Source: Pararhizobium mangrovi (lineage in GTDB: Bacteria; Pseudomonadota; Alphaproteobacteria; Rhizobiales; Rhizobiaceae). Taken from it: a stretch of 64,000 nt of DNA. The translations under genes and the position numbers were made by a program. The stretch lies in assembly GCF_006516965.1 (NCBI RefSeq), contig NZ_VHLH01000001.1, positions 62,001 to 126,000 of the forward strand, read 5' to 3'. A model generated the notes under the pieces. The model was not told the DNA's origin, did no database searches, and saw only the letters and a program-made list of their open reading frames with translations. Shown here piece after piece: positions 62,281 to 64,000 of the stretch; position 1 is the stretch's first letter, and every line of letters starts with the position of its first letter.

Positions 62281-64000
62281 ATGATCAACGAACTCGGCCA
62301 TTACGCGCTGGTGCTGGCGCTCGCCGTCGCGCTCGTCCAGGCGAGCGTGCCGATCCTCGGTGCCCATCGGCGCGACGCGGGGCTGATGAACGTCGCCCCC
62401 GTCACCGCCGTACTGACGCTCGTGCTCGTCGCGCTTTCCTATGCGGTGCTGACGCGTGCCTATCTGGTTTCGGACTTCTCGCTGAAGACCGTGTGGGAGA
62501 ACTCCCACTCGATGATGCCGACGATCTTCAAGGTCACGGGCGTGTGGGGCAACCACGAAGGCTCGATGATGCTGTGGGTGCTCATCCTCGTGCTTTTCGG
62601 CGCGCTGGTCGCCGGCTTCGGGCGCAACCTGCCTGCAACGCTTCGCGCCAACGTGCTCGGCGTGCAGGCCTGGGTCACGGTCGCCTTCCTGCTCTTCATC
62701 CTTTTGACCTCCAACCCCTTCGCCCGCCTCGATCCGGCGCCGCTCGAAGGCCAGGACCTGAACCCGATCCTGCAGGACTACGGGCTCGCGGTGCACCCGC
62801 CGCTTCTCTATCTCGGCTATGTCGGCTTCTCGATCACCTTCGCCTTCGCCGTGGCGGCGCTGATCGACGGGCACATCGATGCGGCATGGGCGCGCTGGGT
62901 GCGGCCGTGGGCGCTCGCCGCCTGGACGTTCCTGACGATCGGCATCGCGCTCGGCTCCTACTGGTCCTACTATGAGCTCGGCTGGGGCGGCTGGTGGTTC
63001 TGGGACCCGGTGGAAAACGCCTCGTTCATGCCATGGCTCGCCGGTACGGCGCTGCTGCATTCCGCGCTCGTCATGGAAAAGCGCGAGGCGCTGAAGATAT
63101 GGACCGTGCTTCTGGCGATCCTGACCTTCTCGCTGTCGCTGCTCGGCACCTTCCTCGTGCGCTCGGGCGTGCTGACCTCCGTCCACGCCTTCGCCACCGA
63201 TCCGACGCGTGGCGTCTTCATCCTGGCAATCCTCGTGATCTTCATCGGTGGCGCCTTCGCGCTGTTCGCGCTGAGGGCGAGCGCGCTGCGCCAGGGGGGA
63301 CTGTTCGCGCCGATCTCGCGGGAGGGGGCGCTCGTCCTCAACAATCTCTTCCTGACGACGGCGACGGCGACGGTGCTCGTCGGCACGCTCTACCCGCTGG
63401 CGCTCGAATCGCTGACGGGTGCGAAAATCTCCGTCGGGCCGCCCTTCTTCAATCTCACCTTCGCGCCGCTGATCATCCCGCTCTTCCTCGCCGTGCCCTT
63501 CGGGCCGCTGATGGCCTGGAAACGTGCCGACCTTCTGGCTGCGGCCCAGCGCCTCTATCTCGCCGCCGGCATCGGGCTTCTCACCGCGCTCGCCGTGATG
63601 TTCGTCGCGACCGGCGCGCCGGTGCTGGCCGCGCTCGCGATCGGGCTCGGCGTCTATGTGATGGTTGGCGCAATGGCCGATCTCGTGCAGCGGGCAGGGT
63701 TCGGGCGCGTTCCCGCCGCAACGGCCGCTCGGCGTTTCGTCGGCCTGCCGCGCTCGGCCTTCGGCACGGCGGTTGCGCATTTCGGGCTCGGCGTCGCGCT
63801 CGTCGGCATCGTTGCGGCGACGGCGTTCTCGTCCGAGGCGATCGTCACCATGAAGCCGGGCGAGACGCAGACGATCGCCGGCTACACGGTGCGCTTCGAC
63901 GACGTCACCCAAGCGACGCGCGGCACCTACGATGCCGACATCGCCCATTTCTCCGTCATGAGGGGCAGCACCAAGGTCGCCGACCTGACGTCCTCGAAAA
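62281..64000 (+). CDS. ccmF: Cytochrome c haem lyase subunit CcmF, 3' end outside window
   Basis: 573 residues are visible without a stop (family length about 650). Multi-TM protein with NHEGSMMLWV, the tryptophan-rich haem-handling motif WGGWWFWDPVENASFMPWLAGTALLHS, and GVLTSVHAFATDP. Works with CcmE, CcmI and CcmH to attach haem. ATG 62281 follows GGAAGGGG. Confidence 0.96.
   Translation, partial: MINELGHYALVLALAVALVQASVPILGAHRRDAGLMNVAPVTAVLTLVLVALSYAVLTRAYLVSDFSLKTVWENSHSMMPTIFKVTGVWGNHEGSMMLWVLILVLFGALVAGFGRNLPATLRANVLGVQAWVTVAFLLFILLTSNPFARLDPAPLEGQDLNPILQDYGLAVHPPLLYLGYVGFSITFAFAVAALIDGHIDAAWARWVRPWALAAWTFLTIGIALGSYWSYYELGWGGWWFWDPVENASFMPWLAGTALLHSALVMEKREALKIWTVLLAILTFSLSLLGTFLVRSGVLTSVHAFATDPTRGVFILAILVIFIGGAFALFALRASALRQGGLFAPISREGALVLNNLFLTTATATVLVGTLYPLALESLTGAKISVGPPFFNLTFAPLIIPLFLAVPFGPLMAWKRADLLAAAQRLYLAAGIGLLTALAVMFVATGAPVLAALAIGLGVYVMVGAMADLVQRAGFGRVPAATAARRFVGLPRSAFGTAVAHFGLGVALVGIVAATAFSSEAIVTMKPGETQTIAGYTVRFDDVTQATRGTYDADIAHFSVMRGSTKVADLTSSK

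Overview
The window is 64 kb of GC-rich alphaproteobacterial chromosome, most likely from the order Hyphomicrobiales (Rhizobiales). The evidence is the gene content: outer-membrane proteins of the rhizobial/Brucella type, DUF1491, DUF2336, DUF5330 and DUF6456 genes, a feuN-feuP-feuQ cluster, a CIRCE-controlled groEL, RIME-like intergenic repeats and a Rhodobacter-type gene transfer agent (GTA) cluster. No genus is assigned. No tRNA, rRNA or CRISPR array was seen.

Positions 1-31.8 kb are mostly housekeeping genes. They include two tandem outer-membrane beta-barrels, an RcnB-like periplasmic protein, serC-alaE-serA (serine synthesis with an embedded alanine exporter and a probable serC leader RNA), purA, rpoH, an RluA-family pseudouridine synthase, an rRNA/tRNA methyltransferase, a three-gene molybdenum aldehyde oxidoreductase (paoABC type), and an orphan groEL whose CIRCE operator lies about 330 bp upstream. 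At 21.1-22.2 kb is a pair (stand-alone DnaA domain IV-like protein plus DUF6456 protein) matching the GafY/GafZ (fused as GafA in Rhodobacter) activators of GTA production. Then come sufE, a sensor kinase, a peptidoglycan-binding protein and a class A penicillin-binding protein operon.

Positions 32.2-57.2 kb hold the GTA structural cluster in canonical order: small terminase, large terminase, portal, protease, capsid, connectors, tail, tape measure, hub, peptidase and the large tail-fibre-type protein. It starts with a promoter and, about 50 nt later, an intrinsic terminator; a second strong terminator lies mid-cluster. This fits control by anti-termination (the role described for GafZ in Caulobacter).

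The main discovery is a 10.2-kb integrative element (33974-44165) inserted inside the GTA large-terminase gene at its conserved C-terminal DQMCDFG motif, flanked by an 8-bp direct repeat. Exact recombination would restore the terminase frame. The element has its own integrase, AlpA-like regulator, HTH proteins, HNH nuclease, HK97-type large terminase, capsid, protease, portal and connectors, but no tail, lysis or recognisable replication genes. This is the gene logic of a capsid-forming phage satellite (cf-PICI-like). In its excised circular form, a start codon and ribosome-binding site from the right end would be placed in frame with the otherwise start-less first gene at the left end. The resident GTA also has an in-frame deletion of roughly 85-90 codons in its portal gene, so it may already be defective.

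Positions 57.3-64 kb return to housekeeping: feuN-feuP-feuQ (two-component system with its periplasmic modulator), a lipoprotein, and ccmI-ccmE-ccmF (cytochrome c maturation; ccmF runs off the window).
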